Assembly: GCA_000023185.1 (NCBI GenBank)
Contig: CP001623.1
Coordinates: 620,001 to 684,000, forward strand
Direction of reading: 5' to 3'
Length of the DNA stretch: 64,000 nucleotides
Source: Rhizobium leguminosarum bv. trifolii WSM1325
GTDB taxonomy: Bacteria; Pseudomonadota; Alphaproteobacteria; Rhizobiales; Rhizobiaceae
Part shown: piece by piece, positions 61,852 to 64,000 of the stretch
Layout of the letters: every line of letters begins with the position of its first letter
Position numbering within the stretch: position 1 is the first letter of the stretch
Made by a program: the position numbers and the translations under genes
The notes under the pieces: model-generated
Seen by the model: the letters and a program-made list of their open reading frames with translations, nothing else
Databases searched by the model: none
What the model was told of the DNA's origin: nothing

Positions 61852-62333
61852 GCATAGACGCCGTATTCCAGGCGATCGAGATGATCCTCGACAAGCTCGA
61901 CACCAGCGGGCGTCCCGAGAAGATCGATCGGGCGGCGCTGCTCAAGTCCGACTGCCGGACGCTCCAGCCATTGTTCGGCTTCTGCTTGCGATCCGAAGAT
62001 ATCCGTTGCCTTTGCGAGGATCTCGGCGAATTTCCACGCGCGGCCGCTCTGTTCCTGGCTGAGCGGCTTGGAAGGCGTGTCCTTCCGCCGCTGCCAGGTG
62101 CGCAAGCTCATGCCCACCGCCTTTTCGAGGGACTCGTTCTTGCCGAGGACGACGAGAGTGCCGACAAGATGATCCAGTGCTGTTGCAGGCAGGCCGTGCA
62201 GGAGCAGCTCATGGGCGTCGAGGGCATTGGTCAGGCTACGCGACAGAATGCGCGAACCGCCGAGCAATGCTTCGATTTTTTGCAGTTCACCACCGCCTGC
62301 CGCTGAAGAGGGTGCTTTTGCTGCGACGGCCAT
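61848..62333 (-). CDS. Xre/MbcA/ParS-family antitoxin
   Basis: A 161-residue protein with GGAGAAAG before the ATG. VVLGKNESLEKAVGMSLRTW is the Xre-like HTH and the C-terminal part (WKFAEILAKATDIFGSQAEA, EQWLERPAVGLEQRRPIDLL) is the MbcA/ParS toxin-binding (DUF2384) domain. First gene of the pair. Confidence 0.92.
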   Translation of the reverse strand: MAVAAKAPSSAAGGGELQKIEALLGGSRILSRSLTNALDAHELLLHGLPATALDHLVGTLVVLGKNESLEKAVGMSLRTWQRRKDTPSKPLSQEQSGRAWKFAEILAKATDIFGSQAEAEQWLERPAVGLEQRRPIDLLGTPAGVELVEDHLDRLEYGVYA

Positions 62334-62353
62334 GATCTTTCTCCTGCGTCATC

Positions 62354-62384
62354 TGTCGCTTTTTATATGTCATGTGTCGCGACA
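62354..62384. promoter_or_regulatory. Antitoxin operator with TGTCGCGACA palindrome
   Basis: A perfect 10-bp palindrome TGTCGCGACA (62375-62384) and a half-site TGTCGC (62354-62359) lie 21-51 bp before the Xre-type antitoxin start. This is the expected place for autoregulation. The rest of 62385-62603 shows no gene. Confidence 0.5.
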
Positions 62385-62603
62385 AATTTCAAGATCTGAC
62401 GGGCGTATCCGGCGTATCGGCCGCGGAACCGTGCCTTTCTCGCTGCCGGCGCCAAACAAGCGGGCAGGCGTCGATGGCACCGCCTGCCAAGGGCAGCTTG
62501 CAGCGGATTGAAATGCCGCGATCCCCACAGAGGCTGGGTCGCGGCGCTCCAATTCCGTAAGCGCGCGCGGGAATGGCAGGCAGGGCTGCCGCTCCCGGGA
62601 TTA

Positions 62604-63338
62604 TCAGTCTTTTTTGCTGGTCGGCGCTGGCAGCAAGATGGGCTCTACCGAATGTTTCGGTGCCATCAGCTGTGCAAGAATGTCATCGGCCGAGTGGCTC
62701 GAACTGCCAATGCCGGCCTCGCGCAGTTGACGATCGAGGTCGCTGCCGTTTTCCAGCGCGGCCAGTTCAGCACCGGCTTCGATGCGGCCGGCAGTGATTT
62801 CCTGGCGTTTCTTGATGCGTTCGAGACTCTCGACGGCGCTACCGAGGCGGGTATTGATGCCCGACTGGCTATGGGCGATCGCCGATTGAGCGCGCAGCAG
62901 CGATTCATTGGCTTTGACATTCCCCACCTCGCGCTTCATCTGAGCAATGCGCGCTTCGGTCTCCTGGATCGTGCGCAGCATCTGCTGCTGGCGAGGCAGC
63001 AGCCGGTCGAGCTCTTCCTGGTCGCGCTGCACTTCGGCACGGATACTAGCAATGCGCTGAGCCAGACCTTGAGCGAGATCCGTGCGGTTCGCGGAGATCG
63101 CAGCGCGAGCGCTGTCGGTATCCTTGGTCTCCTTGGCGCGGTTTTCGTCAAGTCGGCGCATGACGCTCTTGTTGGACGCCATGATGCCGGCAAGATCGGA
63201 TCGCGCACTGCGCAGCGACTGTTCAGCGTCGCGGATTTCTTGATCAAGGACGCGCATGGACTGGCTGTCGGCGGCCGCTTCCGCTGCCTCGTTAATGCCG
63301 CCGCGAATGGCGGTGAAAATCTTGCCCCAAGTGCTCAC
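62604..63338 (-). CDS. PspA/IM30-family protein
   Basis: A 244-residue all-helical protein starting at GTG 63338 with GGGGAGA upstream; an ATG 24 bp earlier is less well placed. STWGKIFTAIRGGINEAAEA is the N-terminal amphipathic helix, followed by long coiled coil (RVLDQEIRDAEQSLRSARSD to LERIKKRQEITAGRIEAGAE). PspA proteins bind stressed inner membrane and remodel it. The start overlaps the DUF2170 stop, matching the E. coli yjfI-yjfJ order. Confidence 0.88.
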   Translation of the reverse strand: MSTWGKIFTAIRGGINEAAEAAADSQSMRVLDQEIRDAEQSLRSARSDLAGIMASNKSVMRRLDENRAKETKDTDSARAAISANRTDLAQGLAQRIASIRAEVQRDQEELDRLLPRQQQMLRTIQETEARIAQMKREVGNVKANESLLRAQSAIAHSQSGINTRLGSAVESLERIKKRQEITAGRIEAGAELAALENGSDLDRQLREAGIGSSSHSADDILAQLMAPKHSVEPILLPAPTSKKD

Positions 63339-63781
63339 GCTGCAATCTCCCCGCTTTTCCACTCTTCAATCATGTGTGCCGCATCGACGGCATTGGCAGC
63401 CAGAATCGCGACTTCCTCGACCACCGTCTCGGCCGGCGAGCGTGCTGACAGCGAGCCGAACAATTCATACCATTCCTCACCGTCGATTGTGGTGATGCCG
63501 AAGCTGGAGAGCGGCACGAACTTATGGGTCTTCAGCACCATCCGTTCGAAGGCTTCTCGATTGGACACGTCCTTGCACGGCACCAGAACAGCGCTGACGA
63601 GGATGTCGCGCTCCCCGCTCACCGCGACGAAGACGTCGAGATCGCCCTTTTCCTTAAGAGTCACGCATATGACGTCGCCCTGTTCGGGTACGGCTACATC
63701 CACATCGCCCAGTGCGTCGGGATCGGCGGCGAACAGGCGCGTTAAAGTGGTGAGGTTCCAGGTCTCCAAAAAGTCCTCCAT
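63335..63781 (-). CDS. DUF2170-family protein (YjfI-like)
   Basis: About 148 residues from the ATG at 63781; the frame also opens at a TTG at 63820. VAVPEQGDVICVTLKEKGDL, FVAVSGERDILVSAVLVP and VPLSSFGI are the DUF2170 features. It is the partner of the PspA-like gene in many genomes; molecular function unknown. Confidence 0.82.
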   Translation of the reverse strand: MEDFLETWNLTTLTRLFAADPDALGDVDVAVPEQGDVICVTLKEKGDLDVFVAVSGERDILVSAVLVPCKDVSNREAFERMVLKTHKFVPLSSFGITTIDGEEWYELFGSLSARSPAETVVEEVAILAANAVDAAHMIEEWKSGEIAA

Positions 63782-63884
63782 CGGTTGGAACGTCAAAATA
63801 TTTGGGTAATCGGTTTGCAACTTAAAGATCTGGTGCGCTAAATAAATTTCGCTAGGGTACGCGTTGGGAACGGGGGCGAATCGC

Positions 63885-64000
63885 TTGCCATTTATCGCTT
63901 CATTGATGCGGCGTGTATATCTCTCGCTCAGCGAATTGGCCTGGTCAGCCCTTTTTGTTATCCTCGTGATCCACCTGGTCGCTTCTTACCTGCTCTTCAT
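63885..64000 (+). CDS. Membrane protein, probable ion-channel family, truncated by the window end
   Basis: An open frame runs off the right end, from TTG 63885 (GGGGGCG upstream) or ATG 63906 (MRRVYLSLSELAWSALF, then a hydrophobic ILVIHLVASYLLF). This is one transmembrane helix after a short basic start, as in two-helix potassium-channel-like proteins that occur beside DUF2170-PspA genes. Divergent from DUF2170. Only 32-39 residues are visible, so the family is inferred from context. Confidence 0.5.
   Translation, partial: MPFIASLMRRVYLSLSELAWSALFVILVIHLVASYLLF

Overview
The window looks like accessory, plasmid-type DNA of a Rhizobiaceae alphaproteobacterium, most likely the Rhizobium leguminosarum/etli group. 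The reasons are the high-GC codon use, the dense ABC-transporter operons, the ectoine-catabolism locus in the rhizobial order, DUF1217 beside flagellar hook genes, and a conserved intergenic palindromic repeat of the rhizobial type present in two copies. No replication, conjugation, rRNA or tRNA gene is seen, so the replicon is inferred. Both ends cut through genes.

Region 1 (1-20223) is a large carbohydrate-catabolism island. It has a CUT1-type sugar ABC importer (binding protein and two permeases at 1876-5000, a detached ATPase at 13004) and four regulators or controls (two DeoR, one LacI, one HAD phosphatase gene coupled to DeoR). It also holds three Gfo/Idh/MocA oxidoreductases, two xylose-isomerase-like TIM barrels, two alpha/beta hydrolases, a class I aldolase with a PfkB kinase, a ribulose-phosphate-epimerase-like protein and a ROK kinase. 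The paired Gfo and TIM-barrel genes suggest an oxidise, eliminate/isomerise, hydrolyse and phosphorylate route for an unusual sugar or glycoside. The substrate cannot be read from the sequence.

Region 2 (20356-35357) carries a DUF4112 gene and then a complete ectoine/5-hydroxyectoine system. One arm is asnC-doeC-doeD plus a quinone-oxidoreductase gene on the minus strand. The divergent arm is enuR-ehuABCD-eutABC-doeA-doeB on the plus strand. Uptake by Ehu, ring opening by DoeA, deacetylation by DoeB, transamination by DoeD and oxidation by DoeC give aspartate. Three 12-bp repeats spaced exactly 31 bp lie between asnC and doeC.

Region 3 (35378-50846) is motility-related: a membrane chemoreceptor, small and DUF proteins, a compact flgE-flgK-flgL operon, a six-EF-hand protein, a TetR regulator, a large DUF1217 protein with about six repeats, and a soluble double-PAS chemoreceptor ending in a DWEEF tether.

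Region 4 (50886-60336) has an enoyl-CoA hydratase/TetR pair with a clear palindromic operator, two polar-amino-acid ABC importers and a VapBC-type toxin-antitoxin pair between them. The second importer has a GntR regulator whose frame runs 149 bp into the binding-protein gene. In all four importers of the window an inverted repeat sits just after the binding-protein gene and before the first permease.

Region 5 (60544-64000) has a ParDE-type and a Xre/RES-type toxin-antitoxin pair, then a DUF2170-PspA-like operon with a divergent, truncated membrane-protein gene that fits the ion-channel member of such envelope-stress clusters.
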